This document shows positions 55,701 through 64,000 of a stretch of 64,000 bases of DNA, one piece after another. Source of the stretch: Nicoletella semolina (GTDB taxonomy: Bacteria > Pseudomonadota > Gammaproteobacteria > Enterobacterales > Pasteurellaceae); NCBI RefSeq assembly GCF_004345745.1, contig NZ_SLXJ01000001.1:220236-284235 (forward strand), written 5' to 3'. Position 1 is the first letter of the stretch. The number at the start of each line of letters is the position of its first letter. The position numbers were made by a program, and so were the translations under genes. The notes beneath the pieces were generated by a model, which saw only the letters and a list, made by a program, of their open reading frames with translations, had not been told where the DNA came from and did not search any database.

Positions 55701-56501
55701 TTAGTCAAGTCTGTTGTCTAAATCATTACCACTGCTTACAACCTGTACAACTTGTTTACTTTGGTTGTATTTCGGGTGTAATTGAATGTAGAGAATAGCC
55801 GTTACTGTACCAAGTACACCAAGTGCAACAAGGTTAAAATCTGTGAAGGCTGCGATGACGAAGCCTGCATAGAAGAATGGCATTAAATGACCTGCACGCA
55901 TCATATTGATAACCATTGCATACCCCACTACAGCAATGAAGCCACCTGCAATCTTCAAGCCTAATGTAACAACTGCTGGAATAGCCTGTAACATTGTTTG
56001 GACGCTATCTGTTCCTGCTGTTACCGCAACAATCAATGACGGAATCGCAATACGCATCGCTTGGAGCAACAAGGCAGTAAGGTGAATCCAGTCGAGTTTA
56101 TTTAAATCGCCAGTCTCAATCACTTTATCTGCTGCATGTTGGAAACCCACTGTAATTGCACGCACAACATAGGTTAATACTTGACCTGCCGCTGCTAATG
56201 GAATCGCCAATGCGATTGCAGTTGGAATATCTTGACGACCAACGATAACCAAGATAGTTGAAACAACAGAAGCGAGTGCTGCATCAGGTGCGAGTGCTGC
56301 ACCGATATTCATCCAGCCAAGTGCAAGTAGTTCTAATGAACCGCCTACAATCACGCCCGTTTTCATATCACCTAAAACTAGACCAATTAAGGTACAAGCA
56401 ACGAGTGGACGGTGAGTTTGCCATTCATCAAGTATTGAACCCATACCACAGATACAAGACACGAGGAAGACAAGTACAATTTGGAGAGTTGAAATTTCCA
56501 T
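55701..56501 (-). CDS. manY: PTS mannose-family transporter subunit IIC ManY
   Basis: 266 residues, highly hydrophobic. The start MEISTLQIVLVFLVSCICGM and the segment RPLVACTLIGLVLGD are typical of IIC-Man. It forms the sugar translocation path with IID. AGGAAA lies before ATG 56501, and the gap to manX is 10 bp, so the two are co-transcribed. Confidence 0.96.
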   Translation of the reverse strand: MEISTLQIVLVFLVSCICGMGSILDEWQTHRPLVACTLIGLVLGDMKTGVIVGGSLELLALGWMNIGAALAPDAALASVVSTILVIVGRQDIPTAIALAIPLAAAGQVLTYVVRAITVGFQHAADKVIETGDLNKLDWIHLTALLLQAMRIAIPSLIVAVTAGTDSVQTMLQAIPAVVTLGLKIAGGFIAVVGYAMVINMMRAGHLMPFFYAGFVIAAFTDFNLVALGVLGTVTAILYIQLHPKYNQSKQVVQVVSSGNDLDNRLD

Positions 56502-56511
56502 AATAGTTTCC

Positions 56512-57510
56512 TTAGAGTAGGTTATTTTTCTTGAGTAAATCCATCATATATTGACGAGAATCATTCGACACTTTACGCACATCTAACTCAATGCCTTTTT
56601 CGTGTAAGGCTTTGAATGCAGTAATATCTTTCTCATCAACGGCAACCGCAGAGGTAATCATTTTTTTACCATCTTTATAAGCAATGCCACCAATATTGAT
56701 AGATTTAAATTCTACGCCAGCTTCCATTAAACGTACAACGTCTGTTGGATTGGTGAAAAGTAACATCATACGCTCGTCAGCATATTCAGCATTGTTGTAA
56801 ACACGAATCATTTTTTCGATACCAACAACGTGTGCGGTAACCCCTGGAGGTGCAACGCTTTTTAACATACTAGAACGAACTTGGTCTTTCGCCACATCAT
56901 CATTGACAACAACAATGCGACTAACACGGCTTTCTTTTGTCCAACGTGTTGCCACTTGACCGTGAATTAAGCGGTCATCAATACGAGCAAGACCAATGAC
57001 TAAGTGTCCTACACCATTGCTTTGTACTTTAGCAGGCTCCGCAGGGGCTGAAGTTTGAGTAGTAGCGGTCGATTTTGGCTCAGATTTTGCAGCAGGTTCA
57101 GCGGCTTGTTCTTGATATCGTAATGCACGCACACCGCCACGTCCTGTTTCTAATGCTACTTCAACGAGTTCGTTTAAAGATGGATTATCATCTCTTGCCA
57201 TAAAGGTTTCGACTAACATTGGCACGTTTACACCCGTTACAATATCCATATTGTTTTTGCCTTCAGCAACACGGTTTGCTGCATTAAATGGACTTCCTCC
57301 CCAAGTATCAACTAAGAACAGCACTTGATCACAGTGTGCTAATTCATTAGCGAGCTTGGCTTGGTATTTTCCCATAATGGTTTCAGCATTTTCACCAGGA
57401 ACAAAATCAATGTATGCCACATCATTTTGTTCACCGATCAACATCTCGGTTGTTCTGAGAAGTTGCTCTGCTGCTACTCCGTGGGTTGCTATAATAATAG
57501 CAATGGTCAT
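56512..57510 (-). CDS. manX: PTS mannose-family IIAB component ManX
   Basis: 332 residues. IIA domain (1-135) with phospho-acceptor His10 in IIATHG, an Ala/Pro/Thr-rich linker (about 136-165), and IIB domain (168-332) with His183 in ARIDDRLIHGQVATRW. It receives phosphate from HPr and passes it to incoming mannose or related hexoses. AGGAGG precedes ATG 57510. First gene of manXYZ-yobD-manA. Confidence 0.97.
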   Translation of the reverse strand: MTIAIIIATHGVAAEQLLRTTEMLIGEQNDVAYIDFVPGENAETIMGKYQAKLANELAHCDQVLFLVDTWGGSPFNAANRVAEGKNNMDIVTGVNVPMLVETFMARDDNPSLNELVEVALETGRGGVRALRYQEQAAEPAAKSEPKSTATTQTSAPAEPAKVQSNGVGHLVIGLARIDDRLIHGQVATRWTKESRVSRIVVVNDDVAKDQVRSSMLKSVAPPGVTAHVVGIEKMIRVYNNAEYADERMMLLFTNPTDVVRLMEAGVEFKSINIGGIAYKDGKKMITSAVAVDEKDITAFKALHEKGIELDVRKVSNDSRQYMMDLLKKNNLL

Positions 57511-57834
57511 TAGAGCCTCCTTGTTGGTTTGTTTTCTAATTTTGATTTAAGTTGTAATTCAAGTTGCGAATTCTAATCCACTGCAACAAAATTTAAAATA
57601 CATTTATTTAGATTAATTTACATTTTTTATAAAAAACGTGATTTCAGCGAAAAAATAGATAAGAATTATGGCAAAGTTGGCAATTTTTGAGCGGAAATTG
57701 AATAAAATAAAGGAAGTAAGTGGTCGTTTTTTAGCATCTTTCTGCAAAATATTTGTTGATATAAAATGTTTTGTCAATAATGATGAGGAAAATATGGCGT
57801 TTATTTTGTGGATAAGGAAATAAGAACGGAGGAC
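57511..57834. other. Promoter region of the man operon, no gene
   Basis: 324 bp, AT-rich, no acceptable coding frame. It must contain the man promoter. A sequence near 57637-57650 has one CRP half-site (CGTGA) but a poor second half, so I do not call it a CRP site. Confidence 0.45.
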
Positions 57835-57876
57835 AAAAAAGAGATGCAGATGATTTAATCATACTGCTATCTCTTT
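57835..57876 (-). terminator. Terminator of the opp operon
   Basis: Imperfect long stem: AAAGAGAT...CAG...TGAT on the left arm pairs with ATCA...CTG...ATCTCTTT on the right, read for the minus strand, and ends there in TTTTTT. It lies 25 bp after the stop of the last opp gene. Confidence 0.75.
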
Positions 57877-57900
57877 GTTGATATTATTTAAAAATAAGTT

Positions 57901-59496
57901 TTAAAGATTTGATGCTTTAATCAAGCGTTGAGTGTAAGTCTCTTTCGGATTGTCAAAAATTTGCTGTACTGTTCCGCTTTCAACTACCTCACCTTTACTC
58001 ATAACGATGACACGATCACTTAACGCTCGTACAACAGAGAGATCGTGGCTAATAAAGATGTAGCTTAAACCGTATTTTTTCTGTAATTGGTTGAGTAATT
58101 CAACAACGGTAATTTGCGTTGAACGGTCAAGTGCAGAAGTGGGTTCGTCAAGCAACACAAATCTTGGCTCAAGAATAATCGCTCGTGCAATCGCAATACG
58201 TTGTCGCTGTCCGCCCGAAAATTCATGTGGGTATCTGTTTATCATTGCAGGTGAGAGATTCACTTCCTCAAGCGTTTTCATCACTTTTTCACGGCGTTCA
58301 TTTTTACTCATATTTGGATAATGTACCGCTAAGCCTTCACCGATAATTTCACCCACTGTTAATCGAGGTGAGAGAGAATTAAACGGATCTTGGAATACCA
58401 TTTGCATATCTTTTTTGAGAGTTTTTCTATCTGCTTTGGATAAATTAGCAATGGATTTATCTGCAAATTCAATATTGCCCCGATATTCAAGGATCTGCAT
58501 AATGGCTCGTCCAAGCGTGGATTTACCTGAGCCTGATTCTCCCACAATACCTAATGTTTCTCCCACTTTTAATGCCAGTGAAATATTTTTTACGGCACGG
58601 AAGACTTTTTTCGGTTTACCAAATAGTGAACGTTTTAAAATGTAATCCACATCAACATTATTCGCTTGAACGAGTGTTGAAACACTCTCTGGTAGCGGTT
58701 GTTTGAGATTTGCTGGAATTGGTGTTAGTAATTCAATGGTATAAGGGTGCTGTGGATTATTAAACACGGCTTGTGTTTCGCCACGTTCGATAATTTGCCC
58801 ATTTTGCATTACACAAACCATATCGCTGTATTTCTGCACAAGACGTAGGTCGTGAGAAATTAAGATGATTGCCATACCCATTTCACGTTGCAGTTCAAGC
58901 ATTAAATCAAGGATCTCCGCTTGAGTAGTTACGTCTAATGCCGTTGTGGGTTCATCAGCAATTAATAAATCGGGTTTATTAATAATTGCCATTGCGATCA
59001 TAATACGTTGTAATTGTCCGCCTGAAAATTCGTGCGGATAGCAATTTAATTTTTTGGCAGCATCAGGGATTTTTACTTTTTCTAACATTGCCAGTGTTAA
59101 TTTGGTGGCTTCAGTTTGACTAATATTTGGGTTATGCGTGCTAACCGCCTCTGCAACCTGTTCGCCAATTGGCATAAATGGATTGAGCGATGTCATTGGT
59201 TCTTGAAAGATCATTCCGATTCTATCGCCTCGAATTTCACGCATTTCATTTTCATTCAGACTTAAAATCTCACGTTCTTCAAATACAATGGAAGAATCGT
59301 TGCTATAGCTAACGATATTTTTAGGCAGTAATTGCATAATTGCCATTGAGGTAACTGATTTTCCAGAACCTGATTCCCCTACGATGGCTAATGTTTGTCC
59401 TTTTTCAATATCAAAAGAGACAGAACGCACGGCGTGTACAATTTCTTCATCGGTTTTAAGGTAAACGTTTAAGTTTTTTACATCTAACATTTTCAT
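57901..59496 (-). CDS. Fused double ABC ATPase of the peptide transporter (YejF-like)
   Basis: 531 residues with two complete nucleotide-binding domains. First: Walker A GESGSGKS (about 40), signature FSGGQLQRI, Walker B LLIADEPTTALD. Second: Walker A GESGSGKS (about 325), signature FSGGQRQRI, Walker B VLLDEPTSALD. Canonical Opp systems have separate OppD and OppF of about 330 residues each. This one-chain layout and length match YejF of the YejABEF (microcin C/peptide) importer. Both ATP sites look active. It lies 12 bp after oppC and is the last gene of the operon. Confidence 0.9.
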   Translation of the reverse strand: MKMLDVKNLNVYLKTDEEIVHAVRSVSFDIEKGQTLAIVGESGSGKSVTSMAIMQLLPKNIVSYSNDSSIVFEEREILSLNENEMREIRGDRIGMIFQEPMTSLNPFMPIGEQVAEAVSTHNPNISQTEATKLTLAMLEKVKIPDAAKKLNCYPHEFSGGQLQRIMIAMAIINKPDLLIADEPTTALDVTTQAEILDLMLELQREMGMAIILISHDLRLVQKYSDMVCVMQNGQIIERGETQAVFNNPQHPYTIELLTPIPANLKQPLPESVSTLVQANNVDVDYILKRSLFGKPKKVFRAVKNISLALKVGETLGIVGESGSGKSTLGRAIMQILEYRGNIEFADKSIANLSKADRKTLKKDMQMVFQDPFNSLSPRLTVGEIIGEGLAVHYPNMSKNERREKVMKTLEEVNLSPAMINRYPHEFSGGQRQRIAIARAIILEPRFVLLDEPTSALDRSTQITVVELLNQLQKKYGLSYIFISHDLSVVRALSDRVIVMSKGEVVESGTVQQIFDNPKETYTQRLIKASNL

Positions 59497-59508
59497 TTCG
59501 TTATATCC

Positions 59509-60426
59509 TTATTTGTCTTTAGGATCGAGTGCATCACGCAGACCATCACCGATAAAATTAAAGCAAAAGAGTGTTAAGCATAAGAAAAAGGCAGGAAAAC
59601 CTAGTAACCAAGGAGAGGTTTCCATCTGAGCTGCACCATCGCTTAACAACGCTCCCCAGCTACTCATAGGCTCTTGTGTTCCTAAGCCTAAGAAACTTAA
59701 GAAAGATTCAAACAGAATCAATGCAGGAACCTCTAAAGAAGCGTAGACCGCTACAATACCTAATACATTTGGGATAATATGTTTCCAAATAATTTGACGG
59801 CGTGGCACGCCACACACAATCGCAGCCTCAACAAATTCTTTATTTTTGAGACTTAACGTTTGTCCTCGTACGATACGAGCTAAGCCGAGCCAAGCTATCA
59901 TACCAATCGCAACAAAGATTAAGAGGATATTTTGCCCAAAGAAGGTCACGAGCAAAATGATAAAGAACATAAATGGGAAAGAGCCAAGAATCTCAATTAA
60001 ACGCATCATCACCATATCAGTTTTACCGCCGACATAGCCAGAAATCGCTCCATAGAGTGTACCAATAATTACAGCAATGATCGCACCAAGCACACCAACC
60101 ATTAAAGAAATTCGCCCACCCACAGCAATTCTTACTAGCAGATCACGCCCAGAAGCATCTGTACCTAAATAATGTCCTGATTCAAAATCAGGCGCCGCAC
60201 TCATCATATTCCAATCGGTGTTATCGTAAGTAAACGGCATCAACATTGGGGCAAAAATAACAAAAAGCACCACGAAAAAAAGAATAATTAAGCTGGCAAC
60301 CGCAGCTTTATTACGAAAGAAACGGCGGCGAGCATCTTGCCAAAGGCTACGTCCTTCAAGAATAGCTTCGTTTGATTGTTCAACTAATTTATCAGCAAAT
60401 TCTTGCTTATTTTTATTCGCTAACAT
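59509..60426 (-). CDS. oppC: Oligopeptide ABC permease OppC
   Basis: 305 residues. A cytoplasmic N-terminus (ARRRFFRNKAAVASL), six hydrophobic helices, and the EAA loop EAAIVCGVPRRQIIWKHIIP that contacts the ATPase. The periplasmic segment SGHYLGTDASGRDLLVR is typical of OppC/DppC. I chose ATG 60426 (GGGAG upstream, 10 bp past the oppB stop); an upstream in-frame start lies inside oppB. Pairs with OppB in the membrane. Confidence 0.95.
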   Translation of the reverse strand: MLANKNKQEFADKLVEQSNEAILEGRSLWQDARRRFFRNKAAVASLIILFFVVLFVIFAPMLMPFTYDNTDWNMMSAAPDFESGHYLGTDASGRDLLVRIAVGGRISLMVGVLGAIIAVIIGTLYGAISGYVGGKTDMVMMRLIEILGSFPFMFFIILLVTFFGQNILLIFVAIGMIAWLGLARIVRGQTLSLKNKEFVEAAIVCGVPRRQIIWKHIIPNVLGIVAVYASLEVPALILFESFLSFLGLGTQEPMSSWGALLSDGAAQMETSPWLLGFPAFFLCLTLFCFNFIGDGLRDALDPKDK

Positions 60427-60436
60427 TTCACACTCC

Positions 60437-61360
60437 CTATGAATAACGAATTTTTGGATCAATAACTGCATAGAGAATATCTACGATAGCATTGAATAAA
60501 ATTGTTAATGAACCAACAAGAATGGTTAAAGTTAAGACCAATGAGTAATCACGGTTTAATGCACCATTTACAAAAAGCTGCCCTAAACCAGGTAAGCCAA
60601 ATACGCTTTCAATCACCATTGACCCTGTAATAATACCGACAAAAGCAGGACCTAAGTAGGTGATAACAGGCAACAGTGCAGGGCGTAATGCGTGTTTAAA
60701 AATAATTTTACGCATTGGCAAGCCTTTGGCTTTGGCGGTACGAATAAAATTGGAATGTAATACTTCGATCATTGAGCCTCGAGTAATACGGGCAATACCC
60801 GCCACATAGCTAATGGTTAAAGAAAGTACAGGCAATACCATATAGTAAACTTGCCCACCATTCCAGCCACCAGCAGGTAGCCATTTTAAATAGATAGCAA
60901 AAAATAGCACAAGTAACGGAGCAAAAACAAAACTTGGCACAATCACGCCAGTCATTGCAAATCCCATCACAATATAATCCCATCGACTATTTTGTTTAAG
61001 AGCGGCAATCGTACCTGAGAGTAACCCAATGGTTACTGCAAAAATAAATGCCACAATACCTAATTTCAATGAAACAGGAAAAGCAGAAGCCACAAGATCG
61101 TTCACCGTTTGATCTTTATATTTAAACGAAGGGCCAAAATCACCTTGAGCAAGATCGGTCAAATAAATGAAATATTGTTTATAGAGGGGTTCATTTAAAT
61201 GGTATTTCGCTTCAATATTTGCCATCACTTCGGGTGGATAGGCTCTTTCTGAGGTAAATGGACTGCCTGGAGCTAGACGCATTAAAAAGAAAGAAAAAGT
61301 AATCAGAATAAAAAGCGTTGGCAGAGCTTCCAATAGCCTTTTGACAATAAATTTCAACAT
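60437..61360 (-). CDS. oppB: Oligopeptide ABC permease OppB
   Basis: 307 residues (E. coli OppB 306) and very similar to it: MRLAPGSPFTSERAYPPEVM, KYHLNEPLYKQYF, and the EAA loop FIRTAKAKGLPMRKIIFKHA. Six membrane helices. ATG 61360 follows GGAG and gives the family N-terminus MLKFIVKRLLEALPTLFIL. A stem-loop separates it from oppA. Confidence 0.96.
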   Translation of the reverse strand: MLKFIVKRLLEALPTLFILITFSFFLMRLAPGSPFTSERAYPPEVMANIEAKYHLNEPLYKQYFIYLTDLAQGDFGPSFKYKDQTVNDLVASAFPVSLKLGIVAFIFAVTIGLLSGTIAALKQNSRWDYIVMGFAMTGVIVPSFVFAPLLVLFFAIYLKWLPAGGWNGGQVYYMVLPVLSLTISYVAGIARITRGSMIEVLHSNFIRTAKAKGLPMRKIIFKHALRPALLPVITYLGPAFVGIITGSMVIESVFGLPGLGQLFVNGALNRDYSLVLTLTILVGSLTILFNAIVDILYAVIDPKIRYS

Positions 61361-61400
61361 TCGTGTATCTCCGTCCGTGTTGAACAGTGGTGAATATAAG

Positions 61401-61448
61401 TAAAGCGGTGAGATCTTTGCAAAATTTTGCAAAAAAGCCACCGCTTTA
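61401..61448 (-). repeat. Intercistronic stem-loop between oppA and oppB
   Basis: Perfect 10-bp inverted repeat TAAAGCGGTG (61401-61410) / CACCGCTTTA (61439-61448) with a loop containing two TTTTGCAAAA-like segments. The arms resemble a decayed uptake signal pair. It begins 6 bp after the oppA stop, a typical place for a structure that protects oppA mRNA or partly stops transcription so the binding protein is made in excess. Confidence 0.8.
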
Positions 61449-61453
61449 ATTAA

Positions 61454-63091
61454 CTATTGTTTAATCAAGTAAAGATTTCTTAGGTAAACATTATCTTGAG
61501 GATCTTTACCTGTATAACCTTTTACATAAGGTTTAACTAAACGGGTATTCACATAATTATACACTGGAACGACAGCATAGTCTTTCGCTAAAATGGCTTC
61601 CGCTTTCGCATAAGCAGCTTCACGTCCAGCGACATCTGTTGCTAGATAAGATTCTGCTACTGCATCGTCATACTCTTTGCTCTTATAAAAAGCAGTGTTA
61701 TTAGTTGAATTTGAAAGGAAATAATTTACAAACGATGTTGCGTGATTGTAATCTGCCGACCAGCCAGCACGAGCTGCATCGGATTTACCGCTTTTGCGAG
61801 TTTCCAAATAAGTTTTCCACTCTTGGTTTTCTAATTTAACTTCAATTAAACCTTTTGTATTGGCTTTCCACAATGAAGCTGCTGCGATCGCCACTTTTTT
61901 ATGGTTTTCATTGGTATTATAAAGTATCGTAAATTTAAGCGGATTAGACTTACTGTATCCTAATTCTTCCAATAATTTAATTGCTTTTTCGCTACGTTTA
62001 GACATTGGCAAAGAAGCGTACTCAGCTTGCTGAATCGCACCGCCCTCAGCGGCATAGGTTGGTGTGAATACATAAGTGGGTGTTTGACCTTGTGCTAATA
62101 CTTTATCAGTAATCACATTACGATCTAACGCAAGATTTACTGCTTCTCGCACTTTAATATTATCAAATGGAGCTTTACTGTGATTTAGTTCATACATATA
62201 AGTTGAAAGCGTTCTGACCACAAACACTTCATTTGGAATTTCCGCTTTTAACTTAGGAAATAATTCTGGTGGTAAGCCGTAGTTAGTGATATCAATTTCG
62301 CCTGCACGGTAGCGTTGCACATCAGTATTTGGCGAAGGAATGCTAAGGAAAGTTGCTTTATTAATCACTGTTTCTTTATCATTCCAATAATGAGGATTAC
62401 GTTCAAACACAATTTTCTCATTAATGACGTGATCAACTAATTTATAAGCGCCATTACCGACATAGTTTTCTTTTTTCACCCATTCATCACCAAATTTTTC
62501 TACCACTTTTTGGGGGACAGGCAATACAGATTGGTGAGTCGTCATACCTGCTAGATAAGGGACAGGATTACTTAAGGTTAGCTGAAAAGTATAATCATCA
62601 ACTGCTTTTAAACCTAACTCTTCAGGTTTTTTCCTACCATCAATCACATCTTGAGCATTCTCAATTTGTAAATAATTTAAATAACTTGCATAAGGGGAAC
62701 CTGTTTTAGGATCGGCTAAACGTCTCCAAGAAAAGACAAAATCGTGAGCCGTAACAGGATCGCCATTGGACCATTTAGCTTCAGGGCGTAATTTAAATGT
62801 CCATTGTTTAAAATCAGGTGTACTTTCCCAAGAAATTGCCGCTGCTGGAATTAAATTCCCATCACTGTCTTTACTGATCAATCCTTCAAGTAACTGGTAT
62901 GAAATTTGGGACTCAGGCACTCCTTCGGTTTTGTGAGGGTCAAAACTTTGCGGCTCAGAGCCGTTATTAATCACAATCTCTTGTTTTTCTGCCAACACAG
63001 TGCCAGCAGGCACATTTGCCGCCATCGCACCTACCGATAAACCAAGTGCAATCGTAGAGGCTAAAAGTGAACGAATAAATGTTGTTTGCAT
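61454..63091 (-). CDS. oppA: Oligopeptide-binding periplasmic protein OppA
   Basis: 545 residues, extracytoplasmic solute-binding family 5. Signal peptide of about 24 residues (ending AMA), then NNGSEPQSFDPHKTEGVPES and WKFKLRPEAKWSNGDPVTA-like segments of the family (here WTFKLRPEAKWSNGDP). It binds peptides and passes them to OppBC. GGGAGA precedes the ATG. First gene of the operon. OppA homologues in this family of bacteria sometimes also bind heme; the sequence cannot decide that. Confidence 0.95.
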   Translation of the reverse strand: MQTTFIRSLLASTIALGLSVGAMAANVPAGTVLAEKQEIVINNGSEPQSFDPHKTEGVPESQISYQLLEGLISKDSDGNLIPAAAISWESTPDFKQWTFKLRPEAKWSNGDPVTAHDFVFSWRRLADPKTGSPYASYLNYLQIENAQDVIDGRKKPEELGLKAVDDYTFQLTLSNPVPYLAGMTTHQSVLPVPQKVVEKFGDEWVKKENYVGNGAYKLVDHVINEKIVFERNPHYWNDKETVINKATFLSIPSPNTDVQRYRAGEIDITNYGLPPELFPKLKAEIPNEVFVVRTLSTYMYELNHSKAPFDNIKVREAVNLALDRNVITDKVLAQGQTPTYVFTPTYAAEGGAIQQAEYASLPMSKRSEKAIKLLEELGYSKSNPLKFTILYNTNENHKKVAIAAASLWKANTKGLIEVKLENQEWKTYLETRKSGKSDAARAGWSADYNHATSFVNYFLSNSTNNTAFYKSKEYDDAVAESYLATDVAGREAAYAKAEAILAKDYAVVPVYNYVNTRLVKPYVKGYTGKDPQDNVYLRNLYLIKQ

Positions 63092-63307
63092 AGAAATTCT
63101 CCCAAAGTGTATAAATTATCGTAATTTGTAGCTTAAAAACGATGATTTGTAAAGTTTTCGTTAATCTTAAAGTGATTTTAACTTATCTAGATTCATTCAT
63201 TGCTTTCGCTCTCTCGCTCATCGGAAAGGACTGTTCGCAAGAGTGAAGGAGGGATAAATTTAAAAATTTTTTTTGCAAATTTTCTGATTTTTTTGACCGC
63301 TCATCGC
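63092..63307. other. Divergent intergenic region between oppA and the right-edge gene
   Basis: 216 bp, no coding frame. The left part must hold the oppA promoter. It includes an A/T-rich stretch with long T-runs just before the poly-G promoter at 63308-63338. No terminator or RNA gene is evident. Confidence 0.4.
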
Positions 63308-63338
63308 TTGACAAAATATGCGGGGGGGGGGGGATAAT
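63308..63338 (+). promoter_or_regulatory. Promoter with a 12-G tract in its spacer (probable phase-variable promoter)
   Basis: A perfect -35 TTGACA (63308-63313) and -10 GATAAT (63333-63338, five of six) are 19 bp apart. The spacer contains twelve consecutive G residues (63322-63333, the last G being the first base of the -10). Slippage of the G-run would change the spacer length; 17 bp is optimal. The same design controls porA and opc in Neisseria. The downstream gene starts at 63401. Confidence 0.82.
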
Positions 63339-63400
63339 CCGTGGTTAAGTCGCTGTCTGTATTAGACAGTGTAATATTACTTAACTTGGAGAATAATATT

Positions 63401-64000
63401 ATGCAAAAATCTGTGTTTAGCTTAAAGAAGTCTGTTGTGGCCTTGGCTGTGTTGAGTGTGAGTAGTGTGGGGGCGGCTCAGAATTCTAGCAATAATAATC
63501 CAGAACTTAGTCAGAAGATTGTAGAGAATTCAAAAATAGAAACTGAACTCTCTGCACTAAATGATATTGCAGATTTGGCTTACAATGCTGTTTATATTAA
63601 TAACGTTTATAAACGGCTACAGGCTTCTGTTGCTCGGAATGGAAATAGTGTGTTGGGAGCTTGGTCTATAGCCACGGATGCATTGACTAAACAGTTAGGA
63701 CTAATGGAGAATATAAGAAGAGGGAATGTTGATATTTCTTCATTGAAGAATGATATAATCAAAATAAAGTCAGAAAAGCAAAATTCCTTAAAAGCATTAG
63801 AGCAGATTGGAAATCAATCTCCCACAGACAGCAGTTTGATTACAGCACTTGCTAATCAGGTAGTTATTAATCAGAAGTTACGAGAATTAGTTGTGGGGTC
63901 TCGTGAACAATTAAAGCTAGACATTGACCGTTTGGACGATGTGGTGAAGGGACATAGGGAGGAGATTAATTGGTTGAAATCTGACCTAGAAGATGCGGTA
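63401..64000 (+). CDS. Exported coiled-coil protein, possible adhesin (3' end cut by window edge)
   Basis: 200 codons open to the window edge. A Sec signal peptide (MQKSVFSLKKSVVALAVLSV, cut near residue 26) is followed by a mainly helical, heptad-like region (LKNDIIKIKSEKQNSLKALE; LRELVVGSREQLKLDIDRLD). TTGGAGA precedes the ATG. I do not recognise the family; the exported coiled coil and phase-variable promoter suggest a surface adhesin such as a trimeric autotransporter, but the diagnostic C-terminus is outside the window. A CTGTCT/AGACAG hairpin (63353-63369) lies in the expected 5' UTR. Confidence 0.7.
   Translation, partial: MQKSVFSLKKSVVALAVLSVSSVGAAQNSSNNNPELSQKIVENSKIETELSALNDIADLAYNAVYINNVYKRLQASVARNGNSVLGAWSIATDALTKQLGLMENIRRGNVDISSLKNDIIKIKSEKQNSLKALEQIGNQSPTDSSLITALANQVVINQKLRELVVGSREQLKLDIDRLDDVVKGHREEINWLKSDLEDAV

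Noticed and set aside
57637..57655. CRP site upstream of manX
   Set aside because: Only one half-site (CGTGA) is good; the second half does not form the expected palindrome.

Overview
The window is a 64 kb chromosomal segment from a member of the Pasteurellaceae. Gene content and order are typical of that family (pilABCD, comF, srmB, radA, polA, groESL, zipA-ligA, thrAB), base composition is AT-rich, and DNA uptake signal sequences with the core ACAAGCGGT are scattered throughout. That core is the Actinobacillus pleuropneumoniae-type ('Apl') uptake signal, not the Haemophilus influenzae type AAGTGCGGT, so the source is most likely an Actinobacillus/Glaesserella/Mannheimia-like organism. I cannot name the species from sequence alone.

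Layout. 1-4.3 kb: an operon holD-rimI-srmB (srmB cut by the left edge), then rsmC and radA. 4.4-8.2 kb: the type IV pilus operon pilABCD behind a CRP-S (Sxy-dependent competence) site. 8.2-17.5 kb: sixA, pykA, recD, an HtrA-type protease, a CstA-family transporter, yjjV and comF, the last with a second CRP-S site. 17.6-23.8 kb: a HAD phosphatase, a Slam-family outer-membrane translocon and an S6 (IgA-protease/Hap-like) serine protease autotransporter. 23.9-32 kb: polA, cmoA, yejL-yejM and the heat-shock operon groES-groEL. 32-40.8 kb: ligA, zipA, cysZ, rapA, thiI. 40.8-44.4 kb: thrA-thrB behind a leader peptide and attenuator, without thrC. 44.5-49.4 kb: sodA, a DUF3108 gene, cysB, yjjG and a lipoprotein with long 37-residue repeats. 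49.5-52.3 kb: dxs and suhB. 53-57.5 kb: a mannose operon manXYZ-yobD-manA. 57.9-63.1 kb: an oligopeptide ABC operon oppA-oppB-oppC plus one fused double ATPase. 63.3 kb to the end: a truncated exported coiled-coil protein whose promoter contains a 12-G tract.

Most of the window is conserved housekeeping DNA. The accessory, host-facing part is a set of surface genes: Slam, the S6 autotransporter, the repeat lipoprotein (a plausible Slam client) and the coiled-coil protein at the right edge. The most notable signals are the poly-G tract lying exactly in the spacer of a TTGACA/GATAAT promoter (probable phase variation), the repeat lipoprotein/Slam pair, the Met-rich thr leader peptide, two CRP-S sites, and an opp operon with a YejF-like fused ATPase. 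I see no rRNA, tRNA, prophage, insertion sequence or CRISPR array.
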